A stretch of DNA of 24,924 nucleotides from Nitrospira sp. (GCA_005239945.1 SBAY01000204.1:1-24924); one strand, 5' to 3'; positions 6,119 through 13,929 are shown, counted from the stretch's first letter. Translations and numbers: made by a program. Notes: generated by a model not told the origin, from the letters alone.

Positions 6119-6513
6119 TTCGGCATGAATTTAAGGAAGAGGAAAGCAGTTTGGGGAGAATCTTGCGTCCTGTGGCTGATGTGGTTTTAGAACGGAATAA
6201 ATTTAGAGTAGAGATACCAATGTATATAGATTCTGGAGCTGATATCTCTATGATTCCTTTTCGATTTGGTAGAGCCCTTGGATTCAAACAAGAAAGAGCG
6301 GATATTATTCGTGAGATAAAAGGTATTTCAGGTGCAGGTGTCCCCTATATTATTAAAGAAGTTACCCTTTTATTAAATGGTAAAAGGCTGAAGGTAAAAA
6401 TTGCCTGGGCATTAGTAGAAGAAGTCCCAATGTTAATGGGAAGAATGGATATATTTGACAAATTTCGGATAGTCTTTGATAAAAAGAAAGGTTGGATAGA
6501 TTTTGAGGAATGA
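6115..6513 (+). CDS. Retropepsin-like aspartyl protease
   Basis: A 132-residue single-domain protein with the aspartic protease motif D-S-G-A (YIDSGADISMIP, Asp39). A late MLMGRMDIFDKFRIVFD segment matches the LLGRDIF..F.I.FD stretch of bacterial retropepsin-like families. Such proteins act as dimers, each chain giving one catalytic Asp. No signal peptide or membrane helix is seen. It is coupled to the DUF5678-like gene by ATGA, and this pair is a recurring small module. Its substrate and role are unknown. A toxin-antitoxin-like role is possible but only suggested by the setting. Confidence 0.75.
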   Translation: MIRHEFKEEESSLGRILRPVADVVLERNKFRVEIPMYIDSGADISMIPFRFGRALGFKQERADIIREIKGISGAGVPYIIKEVTLLLNGKRLKVKIAWALVEEVPMLMGRMDIFDKFRIVFDKKKGWIDFEE

Positions 6514-6530
6514 AGACAACATTGCGGATA

Positions 6531-6683
6531 ATAAGGAATCATTATAGCCAATGCCGGGCATTTAGAAAAATACTCTGAACCAGGAGAGATACGAATAGGT
6601 GAGGAGACTTATAAAAAGTTAAAGGACAAAACCAATTTCAAAAAGAGCAAATCCATTGATAAGGTCAAAACCTATCAATAATA
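6531..6683 (+). pseudogene. Nucleotide cyclase C-terminal remnant, copy 3
   Basis: The frame reads ANAGHLEKYSEPGEIRIG, then EETYKKLKDKTNFKKSKSI, and ends YQ-TAA. At DNA level it is nearly identical to copy 1 from GAGAGATACGAATAGGTGAG onward. It follows the retropepsin-like gene and precedes an MNT remnant. It has no start codon or catalytic part of its own. Confidence 0.7.
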
Positions 6684-6722
6684 CAAGGAGACAGAATAGA
6701 CAATGGATAAGGTGGTTGAAAT

Positions 6723-6829
6723 GTAGAGGTGGTTGATGCCCTCTGTTATACCCCAGAGGAGTTTGAACGGAAGAAGAAAGAGGTGGCGTGGTAAGGGAGG
6801 CAATTAAAAAAGGAGTGCGGTTGATATGA
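6723..6829 (+). pseudogene. MNT nucleotidyltransferase 3' remnant
   Basis: The frame gives VDALCYTPEEFERKKKEVAW then a stop, and the adjacent frame gives VREAIKKGVRLI ending in TGA. Together they match the C-terminus of MNT-type nucleotidyltransferases (D-L-CYTPEEFERKK..... VREAIKEGV). A frameshift lies near 6790. The GSx10DxD core is absent. Its final TGA overlaps the ATG of hdrB, and its last codons contain the hdrB ribosome binding site. Confidence 0.65.
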
Positions 6830-7689
6830 AATTTTCTTATTATCCAGGTTGTTCTTTGCATTCTACGGGCAAGGAATATGGCGAGTCAACAGAGGCGGTG
6901 TGTCAGGCATTGGGTATAGAGCTTGTAGAGATACCAGACTGGAATTGCTGTGGTGCTTCTGCCGCCCATAGCCTGAATCATGATATGGCTACCCAGTTGA
7001 GTGGTCGTAATCTTTTACTTGTTCAAGAGTCAGGTATGGATATTGCTGTGCCTTGCTCTGCCTGCTACCATAACCTGAAGCAGGCAGATGAGGAATTGAA
7101 GGCAGACGCTGATAAACGACAGGAATTGGAGCAGGTAGTTGGAAGACAATGGACAGGTAGTGTTCAGGTAAGACACCTATTGGATGTGGTCTACCATGAA
7201 ATTGGGGTGGAGAGAATTCAGGAAATAGTGAAGAATCCTTTGCAGGGACTAAAGGTTGTGCCCTACTACGGGTGTTTAATAACCAGACCGTCTCACCAGC
7301 ATAACTTTGATTCTGTTGAACAACCCCAGTCTATGGACAGACTCATTGAGAGTTGTGGGTGTGAGGTAATGAAGTGGTCATACAAGACAGACTGCTGTGG
7401 TGCCGGATTATCCTTACCCCAAACTCAGGTGGTAGTTGAATTGGTTAGGAAGCTTATTAATATGGCCCGGCAAGCAGGGGCAGAATGTATTGTTACTGCT
7501 TGTCCAATGTGTCAGGCAAACCTTGAAATGCGGCAAAATGAAGCAAATATGCCAGTACTCTATTTTACCGAGGTGTTGGGTATGGCATTTGGGATGAAAG
7601 AGGCACAATCGTGGCTAAAGAAGCATTTGGTTAGCCCGGTTGAACTGCTCTCTTCATACGATGCAGGGGCAATATTGGAGGTAAGTTAA
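6826..7689 (+). CDS. hdrB: Heterodisulfide reductase subunit B-like (CCG domains)
   Basis: A 287-residue protein with two CCG domains. The first has PGCS (from residue 8), NCCGAS and CSACY; the second has YGCLITRP, DCCGAG and CPMCQ. In HdrB these cysteines hold two noncubane [4Fe-4S] clusters that reduce a disulfide or another acceptor. With mvhD, metV and metF nearby, it is probably part of a cytoplasmic MetVF-Hdr-MvhD complex rather than a methanogen-type enzyme. A SD AAAAGGAG (6808-6815) precedes the ATG. No hdrC gene is found beside it, where bacterial clusters usually have one. Its stop overlaps the next ATG by 1 nt. Confidence 0.92.
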   Translation: MKFSYYPGCSLHSTGKEYGESTEAVCQALGIELVEIPDWNCCGASAAHSLNHDMATQLSGRNLLLVQESGMDIAVPCSACYHNLKQADEELKADADKRQELEQVVGRQWTGSVQVRHLLDVVYHEIGVERIQEIVKNPLQGLKVVPYYGCLITRPSHQHNFDSVEQPQSMDRLIESCGCEVMKWSYKTDCCGAGLSLPQTQVVVELVRKLINMARQAGAECIVTACPMCQANLEMRQNEANMPVLYFTEVLGMAFGMKEAQSWLKKHLVSPVELLSSYDAGAILEVS

Positions 7690-8015
7690 TGGTTGAAGAC
7701 AAAAAAGTGCAAAAGCTAATTTCAGAAATGGTAAAGAAGATAGTAGTTTCATACAATCCCTCAAAGATTATTCTTTTCGGCTCTTATGCTTATGGTAAAC
7801 CAACAGAAGAGAGCGATATTGATCTTTTTATCATTAAAGAGACAGAGAAAAGAAGGACAGATAGGTTTTGCGAAGTGAGGAAGATATTAAGAGATATTCA
7901 GGGTGTTTCCATCCAACCAGTAGTCTTCACGAAGGCTGAGCTCAACAATAGACTGAAGATTAAGGATGACTTTATCTTGGAGATAATGGAAAAGGGAGAG
8001 GTTTTATATGGATAA
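7689..8015 (+). CDS. MNT-domain nucleotidyltransferase (antitoxin)
   Basis: A 108-residue protein with GS-x10-DxD (GSYAYGKPTEESDID) near residues 37-51, followed by FIIKETEKRRTDRFCEVRK and a C-terminal FILEIMEKGEVLYG. It is the antitoxin half of an MNT/HEPN pair. It begins at the last base of the hdrB stop (TAATG) and overlaps the HEPN gene by 8 nt, so it is embedded in the hdr operon. It is closely similar to the MNT at 13118-13444, showing duplication within the window. Confidence 0.88.
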   Translation: MVEDKKVQKLISEMVKKIVVSYNPSKIILFGSYAYGKPTEESDIDLFIIKETEKRRTDRFCEVRKILRDIQGVSIQPVVFTKAELNNRLKIKDDFILEIMEKGEVLYG

Positions 8016-8406
8016 TAACAATAAGATAAAGGCATTAGAATGGTACAAGAAGGCAGGGCATGACATCGAGGCAGTAAAGATACTCATAGAGAAAGGTGGC
8101 CCACCTGATGTGGTTGGGGTCTTGCTTCAGCAGGGTGTTGAGAAATATCTGAAGGGCTATCTGATAAGTAAGGGCTGGAAGCTGAGGAAGATACACGATC
8201 TAAAGGTGCTTCTTGACGAAGCAACAAAACATGACCCCTTGTTTAGCCAATACTATGACCTGCTTGATATTCTGACTCAATACTACTTTGAGGAAAAGTA
8301 TCCATTTGGTGAGATAGAGGCTTCTTTAGAGGATGTTGAAAATGGGCTTGAGGATATTCAGGGGTTGATTGATTTCATAAAAGGAGATCTTAAAAAAGAT
8401 GGCTGA
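8008..8406 (+). CDS. HEPN-domain protein (toxin partner)
   Basis: A 132-residue HEPN protein: ALEWYKKAGHDIEAVKILIE, then GVLLQQGVEKYLKGYLISKG and KLRKIHDLKVLLDEA, which is the PF05168 layout with the conserved HDL. It ends with acidic helices. In this subfamily the H-D-L motif stands where others have R-x4-6-H; RNase activity is not certain. It overlaps the MNT gene by 8 nt. A truncated copy with the same first 20 residues lies at 13437. Confidence 0.88.
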   Translation: MDNNNKIKALEWYKKAGHDIEAVKILIEKGGPPDVVGVLLQQGVEKYLKGYLISKGWKLRKIHDLKVLLDEATKHDPLFSQYYDLLDILTQYYFEEKYPFGEIEASLEDVENGLEDIQGLIDFIKGDLKKDG

Positions 8407-8535
8407 TGTTGAGAATATTGCCAGGCGGTATTCTGGAAAGATGGACTAAGAATATCTTATAAAATGGGCACAAAGATTATCGAATAAGACTCAGGATATG
8501 CGAATCTATAACCAGATAGGGAGGCTATTGAAATT
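8407..8535 (+). other. Spacer between HEPN gene and hdrA
   Basis: This 129-bp stretch has no convincing gene. A tiny frame from ATG 8399 reads MADVENIARRYSGKMD and stops at 8449, and nothing supports its translation. An SD-like GGGAGG (8519-8524) serves hdrA. No terminator is seen, so hdrA is probably cotranscribed with hdrB and the MNT/HEPN pair. Confidence 0.5.
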
Positions 8536-11500
8536 ATGAATAATCAAAAAACAGGCGCAGTTATGGTAATTGGCGGAGGCATTGGCGGGATGCAGGCATC
8601 CCTTGACCTGGCAGAGGCCGGATTTCGTGTCTATCTGGTCGAGGACTCACCGGCCATTGGTGGTAAGATGTTTCAACTGGATAAAACCTTCCCTACCAAT
8701 GACTGCTCTATGTGTATTATGTCACCAAGATTGGTTGATGTGGCCGGGAATATGAACATTGAATTGCTGACTACATCAGAGGTCATTGGTTTGGATGGTA
8801 ACCCTGGTAATTTCAACGTGTCTGTCCGCAAAAAACCACGGTATATAGATGTAACTAAATGCACGGGGTGCGGGGATTGTGCCAAAGAATGTCCGGTGGA
8901 GATGCCCAATGAATTCAATATGGGACTTGATACCAGAAAGGCTATCTATAAACCGTATGCTCAGGCAGTACCTGGTGCATTTGCCATTGATAAAAGAGGG
9001 ACATCGCCATGTAAGGCAAAATGCCCATTAAATATCAGTGTTCAGGGGTATGTTGCTCTTATTGCCCGAGGCAAATACAAGGAAGCACTTGACTTGATCA
9101 GGCGTGAGAATCCCTTTCCTGGTATCTGCGGTCGAGTTTGTAATCATCCCTGCGAGACAGAGTGTATGCGTGGTAAGGTGGATGAGCCGATTGCTATTGC
9201 CAGCCTGAAGCGTTTTGTAGCGGATTGGGAAATGCGGAATGCGGAATGCGGAATGCGGAAGTCAGAATCAAATGGTAAAAAAGTTGCTATAATTGGCTCA
9301 GGACCGACGGGGTTAACCGCAGCTTATGACCTGGCATTGGCTGGTTACCAGGTAACGGTGTTTGAGAAGCTGCCGGTAGCTGGTGGGATGATGCGGATAG
9401 GTATCCCGGATTATCGCCTGCCACAAGAGATAATTCAGAAAGAGATTGATGCCATCTTATCAGTGGGTGTTGACCTCAAACTTAATACCCCTGTAGAGTC
9501 CATCGATACCCTTAAGGAACAGGGATTTGAGGCTATATTGATAGCAGTAGGATCTCATGTGAACAAACCAATGGGCGTGCCAGGAGAAGACATGGATGGG
9601 GTTTTACCAGGTGTAGATTTTCTGAGGAAGGTAAATCTTGGTCAAGCGGTGAATATTGGACAGAGGGTAGCCATAGTTGGTGGTGGCAATGTGGCTATAG
9701 ATGCCGCCAGGGTAGCGGTGCGACTTGGGGTAAAAGAGGTAACCATTATCTATCGTCGCTCCCGGGATGAGATGCCGGCTGACCCGCATGAGGTGGCTTC
9801 CGCAGAGCAAGAAGGCATTAAGATGTATTTTCTGGCTAATCCGACTAAAATTATTGGCAAAGATGGCAAGGTTATTGGGGTTGAGTGCATTAAGATGGAA
9901 TTAGGTGAGCCGGATGAATCAGGAAGACGACGACCAGTACCGCTTGCCGGTTCTGAATTCGTTATAGATATTGATAACATTATCCCGGCTATAGGTCAGT
10001 CCTCTGACCTTAGTCTGGTGGAAAATGATAGCCAGATAAAAACTACTAAATGGGGAACCATTGAGGTTGACCCAGAAACATTAGCTACCAATCAGGAAGG
10101 GGTATTTGCTGGTGGGGATGTGGTAACAGGACCTGCGTTTGTGGTAGATGCTATTGCCGCAGGACATGTTGCCGCTGAGTCTATCTTGCGATACCTGCGA
10201 GGACAGGACCTCAAAGCAGGCAGAGAAAAGAAACTTGCCCCGGTAGTTAAAGAAGTCCCTGTTGATGGAGTTAAAAAAATATCTCGCCAGAAAATGACGG
10301 CTCTTGATCTCCAAAAAAGGGTTGGAAACTTTGAGGAGGTTGAATTGGGATTCACTGAGGAGGAGGCAAAGGCTGAAGCACAGCGATGTCTTTCCTGCGG
10401 TATCTGCTCAGAGTGCTACGAATGCGAACGGGTATGTCAGGCAAAGGCAATAGACCATAATCAGGCAGAGCTTTTGCGGGAGATAGAGGTTGGAGGTATT
10501 ATCCTTGCTCCGGGCTTTGAGCCTATCTCAGCAGAGGTACGGGAAGAGTATGGTTACGGTTATTATCCTAATGTTGTTACCAGTCTTGAGTTTGAGAGAT
10601 ACCTCTCTGCCTCTGGGCCTACAACCGGTCATGTTCAGCGACCTTCAGACAGCCAGGAACCCAAAAAGGTTGCCTGGATACAATGTGTCGGCTCCAGGGA
10701 TGAGGAGCGGCGGTATTGCTCCTCAGTCTGTTGTATGTATGCCACTAAGGAAGCCATTATTGCTAAGGAACATGCCCCTGAACTTGAACCAACCATATTC
10801 TTTATGGATATTCGGGCATTTGGTAAGGGGTTTGACAGCTATTACGAACGGGCAAAGAATGAGTATGGGGTGCGGTATATCCGCTGTATGGCTTCCACAG
10901 TTAAGGAAGACCCAGGGACCAATAATTTGACGATTCGATATGTTACTTCCTCTGGTGAGTTGGTGGATGAAGAATTTGATATGGTGGTGCTGTCGGTGGG
11001 CTTAAAGCCATCAGCAAAGACTCAAGAATTAGCCCAAAGGCTTGGACTTACGCTTAATCAGCATGGGTTTTACTCCACCGAAAGTTTCACCCCGACAACC
11101 ACCTCAAAGGAAGGCGTTTATATTTGCGGTGCCTCCTCAGAGCCAAAGGATATTCCGGAGACAGTTATGCAGGCATCCGGTGCGGCGGCATGCGTTGGTG
11201 AATTGCTCCAGGAGGCTCGCGGGACTATGATGGCCAAAAAAGAGTATCCGCCTGAGACAGATGTAAGCGGACAGGAGCCGCGAATTGGCGTTTTTGTCTG
11301 TCGATGCGGGATAAATATTGCCGGTGTAGTGGATGTCCCCCAGGTTGTAGAATATGCTAAGAGTTTGCCGAATGTGGTTTGTACCGAAGAAAAGATTTAT
11401 GTCTGCAGTCAGGATTCACAAGGCTTAATCAGGGAGAAAATCCGCGAGCATAACCTTAATCGGGTGGTTGTTGCCTCCTGCACCCCGCGGACTCATGAAC

Positions 11501-13026
11501 GGCTCTTTCAGGATACGATTCGTCAGGCCGGTCTAAATAAATATCTATTTGAGATGAGCAATATTCGTGACCAATGCAGTTGGGTTCACGGTTCAAACCC
11601 GCAGGCAGCCACGCAAAAGGCAAAGGAACTGGTGGCAATGGCTTGCGGCAGGGCAGCATTACTTGAACCGCTTTATCATACACCAATGGATGTTACCAGA
11701 AGGGCACTGGTGGTTGGTGGAGGGGCATCAGGTATGGTCTCGGCATTGTCTCTGGCAGAACAGGGGTTTGAGGTGGAACTGGTAGAAAAAGAGGCTGAAC
11801 TTGGAGGTAATCTAAGGCATCTCTATTTCACCCTAAAGGGAGATGACCCGCAGGCGTATCTTAAGTTACTGGTAGAGCAAGTACAGGCTCATAACCTAAT
11901 TAAGGTGCACCTGGAAAGCGAAGTAACGGCTGTTTCAGGACATGTAGGGCACTTTAAATCGAAAATCGAAAATCGAAAATCGAAAATCGAAATAGAACAT
12001 GGGGTAGTGATTGTAGCTACGGGTGGGGTGGAATCAAAGCCGACCGAGTATCTATACGGTCAGGACGAACGGGTGATTACCCAGCGAAATCTGGAAGAGC
12101 AACTTGCCATTCCGCATTCCGCATTCCGCATTCCGCATTCTGTAGTGATGATTCAATGCGTTGGCTCGCGCAATGAAGAGCGACCGTATTGCAGCCGGGT
12201 CTGCTGCCAACAGGCAATAAAGAATGCCCTGAAGATTAAGGAGAAGGATCCGGAGGCAGAGATTTACATCCTGTATCGAGATATACGAACCTATGGTTTT
12301 CGTGAAGATTACTATCGTCAAGCACGGGAAGCCGGGGTGATATTTATCCGTTATGATGTGGATAAAAAACCCGAAGTCAGAAGTCAGAAGTCAGAAGTCA
12401 GAAGTCAGAATTTATCTGAAATTCAAAATCTTCAATCCTCAATCGAAAATCCAAAATCGAAAATCGAAAATTCGTTAGAGGTAGAGGTGTTTGACCCAAT
12501 TTTGCAAGAAAAGGTGGCTATCGCGACAGACCTTGTGGTGCTTGCCCCAGCAATTGTCTCACATCCGGAGAATGAAAACATGGCACCGCTTCTTAAGGTA
12601 ACCCTGAATGCAGAGCGGTTTTTCCTTGAGGCACACATGAAACTGCGACCAGTAGATTTTGCTACCGAAGGCATGTTTTTATGCGGGCTGGCACACTCAC
12701 CAAAACTGATTGAGGAATCTATTGTCCAGGCACAAGCAGCCGCCGGACGAGCAGCGACTATCTTGGCTAAGGAGCATTTAGAGGTTGGTGGGGTTGTATC
12801 CCAGATTGATGGAAATAAATGCGTGTCCTGTCTAACCTGTATTCGTATGTGCCCGTATGATGTGCCGTTTATCAACGAAAAAGGTGTAGCCGAAATCGAA
12901 GCGGCCACATGCCAGGGTTGTGGCATCTGTGCCTCAGAATGCCCGGCAAAGGCTATACAATTGATGCACTATAAAGATACTCAGGTAGTGGCAAAGGTGG
13001 AGGCGATGTTTGGGATTAGAGGTTAG
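8536..13026 (+). CDS. hdrA: Giant HdrA: HdrA with GltD/NfnB-like insert, fused to a second HdrA
   Basis: A 1496-residue flavo-iron-sulfur protein. First module: FAD site GGGIGG (about 13-18) and CTGCGDCAKECP (about 109). A GltD-like block (about 155-560) with CNHPCETEC, a second FAD site GSGPTGL and NAD(P)H site GGGNVAIDAAR follows. The block then returns to a Cys-rich ferredoxin segment (CLSCGICSECYECERVC) and the HdrA motif QCVGSRDEERRYCSSVCC. Second module from about 920: CRCGINIAG, FAD site GGGASGM, QCVGSRNEERPYCSRVCC, and a C-terminal 2x[4Fe-4S] ferredoxin (CVSCLTC..., CQGCGIC...). HdrA is the FAD electron-bifurcating subunit. The insert suggests direct NAD(P)H use. Four 7-bp repeat arrays are translated in linkers. 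Stop is TAG. Confidence 0.93.
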   Translation: MNNQKTGAVMVIGGGIGGMQASLDLAEAGFRVYLVEDSPAIGGKMFQLDKTFPTNDCSMCIMSPRLVDVAGNMNIELLTTSEVIGLDGNPGNFNVSVRKKPRYIDVTKCTGCGDCAKECPVEMPNEFNMGLDTRKAIYKPYAQAVPGAFAIDKRGTSPCKAKCPLNISVQGYVALIARGKYKEALDLIRRENPFPGICGRVCNHPCETECMRGKVDEPIAIASLKRFVADWEMRNAECGMRKSESNGKKVAIIGSGPTGLTAAYDLALAGYQVTVFEKLPVAGGMMRIGIPDYRLPQEIIQKEIDAILSVGVDLKLNTPVESIDTLKEQGFEAILIAVGSHVNKPMGVPGEDMDGVLPGVDFLRKVNLGQAVNIGQRVAIVGGGNVAIDAARVAVRLGVKEVTIIYRRSRDEMPADPHEVASAEQEGIKMYFLANPTKIIGKDGKVIGVECIKMELGEPDESGRRRPVPLAGSEFVIDIDNIIPAIGQSSDLSLVENDSQIKTTKWGTIEVDPETLATNQEGVFAGGDVVTGPAFVVDAIAAGHVAAESILRYLRGQDLKAGREKKLAPVVKEVPVDGVKKISRQKMTALDLQKRVGNFEEVELGFTEEEAKAEAQRCLSCGICSECYECERVCQAKAIDHNQAELLREIEVGGIILAPGFEPISAEVREEYGYGYYPNVVTSLEFERYLSASGPTTGHVQRPSDSQEPKKVAWIQCVGSRDEERRYCSSVCCMYATKEAIIAKEHAPELEPTIFFMDIRAFGKGFDSYYERAKNEYGVRYIRCMASTVKEDPGTNNLTIRYVTSSGELVDEEFDMVVLSVGLKPSAKTQELAQRLGLTLNQHGFYSTESFTPTTTSKEGVYICGASSEPKDIPETVMQASGAAACVGELLQEARGTMMAKKEYPPETDVSGQEPRIGVFVCRCGINIAGVVDVPQVVEYAKSLPNVVCTEEKIYVCSQDSQGLIREKIREHNLNRVVVASCTPRTHERLFQDTIRQAGLNKYLFEMSNIRDQCSWVHGSNPQAATQKAKELVAMACGRAALLEPLYHTPMDVTRRALVVGGGASGMVSALSLAEQGFEVELVEKEAELGGNLRHLYFTLKGDDPQAYLKLLVEQVQAHNLIKVHLESEVTAVSGHVGHFKSKIENRKSKIEIEHGVVIVATGGVESKPTEYLYGQDERVITQRNLEEQLAIPHSAFRIPHSVVMIQCVGSRNEERPYCSRVCCQQAIKNALKIKEKDPEAEIYILYRDIRTYGFREDYYRQAREAGVIFIRYDVDKKPEVRSQKSEVRSQNLSEIQNLQSSIENPKSKIENSLEVEVFDPILQEKVAIATDLVVLAPAIVSHPENENMAPLLKVTLNAERFFLEAHMKLRPVDFATEGMFLCGLAHSPKLIEESIVQAQAAAGRAATILAKEHLEVGGVVSQIDGNKCVSCLTCIRMCPYDVPFINEKGVAEIEAATCQGCGICASECPAKAIQLMHYKDTQVVAKVEAMFGIRG
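9231..9258 (+). repeat. 7-bp repeat AATGCGG x4 inside hdrA
   Basis: Four exact tandem copies of AATGCGG, followed by AAGTCAGAATC. They are translated as MRNAECGMRKSES, a linker between the GltD Cys-rich part and the FAD site. The reverse-complement family occurs at 12108. Confidence 0.95.
11956..11990 (+). repeat. 7-bp repeat AAAATCG x5 inside hdrA
   Basis: Five tandem units of AAAATCG (the first lacks one A), translated as KSKIENRKSKIE. They lie in the second HdrA module between beta strands, where normal HdrA has a short loop. Confidence 0.95.
12108..12140 (+). repeat. 7-bp repeat CATTCCG x4 inside hdrA
   Basis: Four exact units of CATTCCG plus CATTC, translated as IPHSAFRIPHS, just before VVMIQCVGSR. 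CATTCCG is the reverse complement of a rotation of AATGCGG, so this is the 9231 family in inverse orientation. Confidence 0.95.
12373..12407 (+). repeat. 7-bp repeat GAAGTCA x5 inside hdrA
   Basis: Five exact tandem units of GAAGTCA, translated as EVRSQKSEVRSQ. They form the first part of a linker of about 35 residues absent from ordinary HdrA. Confidence 0.95.
12433..12472 (+). repeat. 7-bp type repeat TCGAAAA/TCCAAAA inside hdrA
   Basis: Mixed units (CAATCCTCAATCGAAAATCC and on) of the same AAAATCG/AAAATCC family as 11956 and as the hairpin at 22976. Translated as SSIENPKSKIENS; it forms the second part of the same linker. Confidence 0.85.
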
Positions 13027-13117
13027 CGGAAGATTATGAAGCGGTAGAGATTAAGATAAAAGCAAGAGCCTCCTGGACAATTTTAGTCTAAGAAAACAAT
13101 AAAATAAGAGGTAAATA

Positions 13118-13444
13118 ATGGTAGAGGATAAAGAAGTTAAGGCAATAATCTTAACGGTGGTTGAGAGAATCAAGAAGGAGTATCAGCCAAAGAAGATCAT
13201 CCTCTTTGGTTCTTATGCCTACGGCAAGCCAGCAGAAGAGAGTGATATTGATCTCTTTATCATTAAAGAGACAGGAAAAAAAAGGGGAGATAGATTTTGT
13301 GAAGTGAGGAAGATGTTGAGGGATATTCGGGGTGTTTCAATTCAACCAATAGTTTTCACAGAAACTGAACTCAACAGTAGACTGAATATCAAGGATGACT
13401 TTATCTTAGAGATAATGGAGAAAGGAGAGGTTTTATATGGATAA
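13118..13444 (+). CDS. MNT-domain nucleotidyltransferase, paralogue of 7689
   Basis: A 108-residue MNT protein of the same length as the one at 7689-8015 and similar along its whole length. It has GS-x10-DxD (GSYAYGKPAEESDID), then GDRFCEVRKMLRDIRGVSIQ, and ends FILEIMEKGEVLYG. SD AAGAGGT lies just before the ATG. It overlaps the start of a HEPN gene by 8 nt in the same way, but that partner is cut short. It is therefore an antitoxin left without an intact toxin, unless it acts on the HEPN at 8008. It follows hdrA by 91 bp. Confidence 0.88.
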   Translation: MVEDKEVKAIILTVVERIKKEYQPKKIILFGSYAYGKPAEESDIDLFIIKETGKKRGDRFCEVRKMLRDIRGVSIQPIVFTETELNSRLNIKDDFILEIMEKGEVLYG

Positions 13445-13511
13445 TAATAAGATAAAGGCATTAGAATGGTACAAGAAGGCAGAGCATGATATCGAGAAGG
13501 TATTAGTTTAA
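13437..13511 (+). pseudogene. HEPN gene truncated after 21 matching codons
   Basis: The frame MDNNNKIKALEWYKKAEHDIE is almost identical to the start of the HEPN at 8008, then turns to KVLV and a TAA (13509-13511). The rest of the toxin gene is missing. The sequence after GATATCGAGAA switches to a fragment resembling the PocR kinase gene, so this is a deletion or recombination joint. Confidence 0.8.
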
Positions 13512-13540
13512 AACATAAAACTCCATTGTTTATCGTAGGC
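13499..13540 (+). pseudogene. 42-bp fragment resembling the PocR kinase gene
   Basis: GGTATTAGTTTAAAACATAA and the bases up to about 13540 match 14602-14643 of the kinase gene with scattered substitutions. Both encode GISLKH....PL.IV. The differences mean it is not a recent copy; it is either old or from a paralogous kinase. Confidence 0.65.
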
Positions 13541-13557
13541 TTGCCAGGGAGATAAAG

Positions 13558-13929
13558 ATGTATAGAGATCAACGATTGAGCACAGAAAAGGTAACACCTG
13601 AATTGATAGATTATGTGGTTGAAAAGATTGTCTCTGCCATTGAGCCGGAGAAGATTATTCTCTTTGGCTCGTATGCCAGGGGTGATTTTAGCCGGGATAG
13701 TGACCTGGATCTGTTCATAATTAAAGATGGGGAAGAGTCGAGTCGGATGACGAGACGAAAGGTGGATGCCTTGTTGAGGGGACGAAGATTTGCGGTGGAT
13801 TTGTTGGTCCGAAAACCAAAAGAAGTGGAATGGAACTTTAGAGCCAAAAATCCATTTTACTTACATCACATCTTTAAGGATGGAAAGGTGGTCTATGAAA
13901 AGAGAACACGAATTAGACAAATGGACTAA
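13558..13929 (+). CDS. MNT-domain nucleotidyltransferase, no HEPN partner
   Basis: A 123-residue MNT protein with GS-x10-DxD (GSYARGDFSRDSDLD) around residues 41-55 and a basic region KVDALLRGRRFAVDLLVRKP, then YLHHIFKDGKVVYEK. It belongs to a different MNT subgroup from the ones at 7689 and 13118. Its last residues (KRTRIRQMD) are read from the left end of the inverted-repeat element that carries the GxxExxY gene, so the natural C-terminus was probably altered by that insertion. No HEPN gene follows. SD-like GGGAGAT lies just upstream of the ATG. Confidence 0.82.
   Translation: MYRDQRLSTEKVTPELIDYVVEKIVSAIEPEKIILFGSYARGDFSRDSDLDLFIIKDGEESSRMTRRKVDALLRGRRFAVDLLVRKPKEVEWNFRAKNPFYLHHIFKDGKVVYEKRTRIRQMD

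Noticed and set aside
12373..12472. Repeats in hdrA as a CRISPR array
   Set aside because: The units are 7 bp and directly tandem with no spacers, and they lie in an intact coding frame; this is not a CRISPR pattern.
12432..12926. 164-aa frame on the minus strand inside hdrA
   Set aside because: It is antisense to conserved ferredoxin-coding sequence, and its composition is that of a shadow frame.
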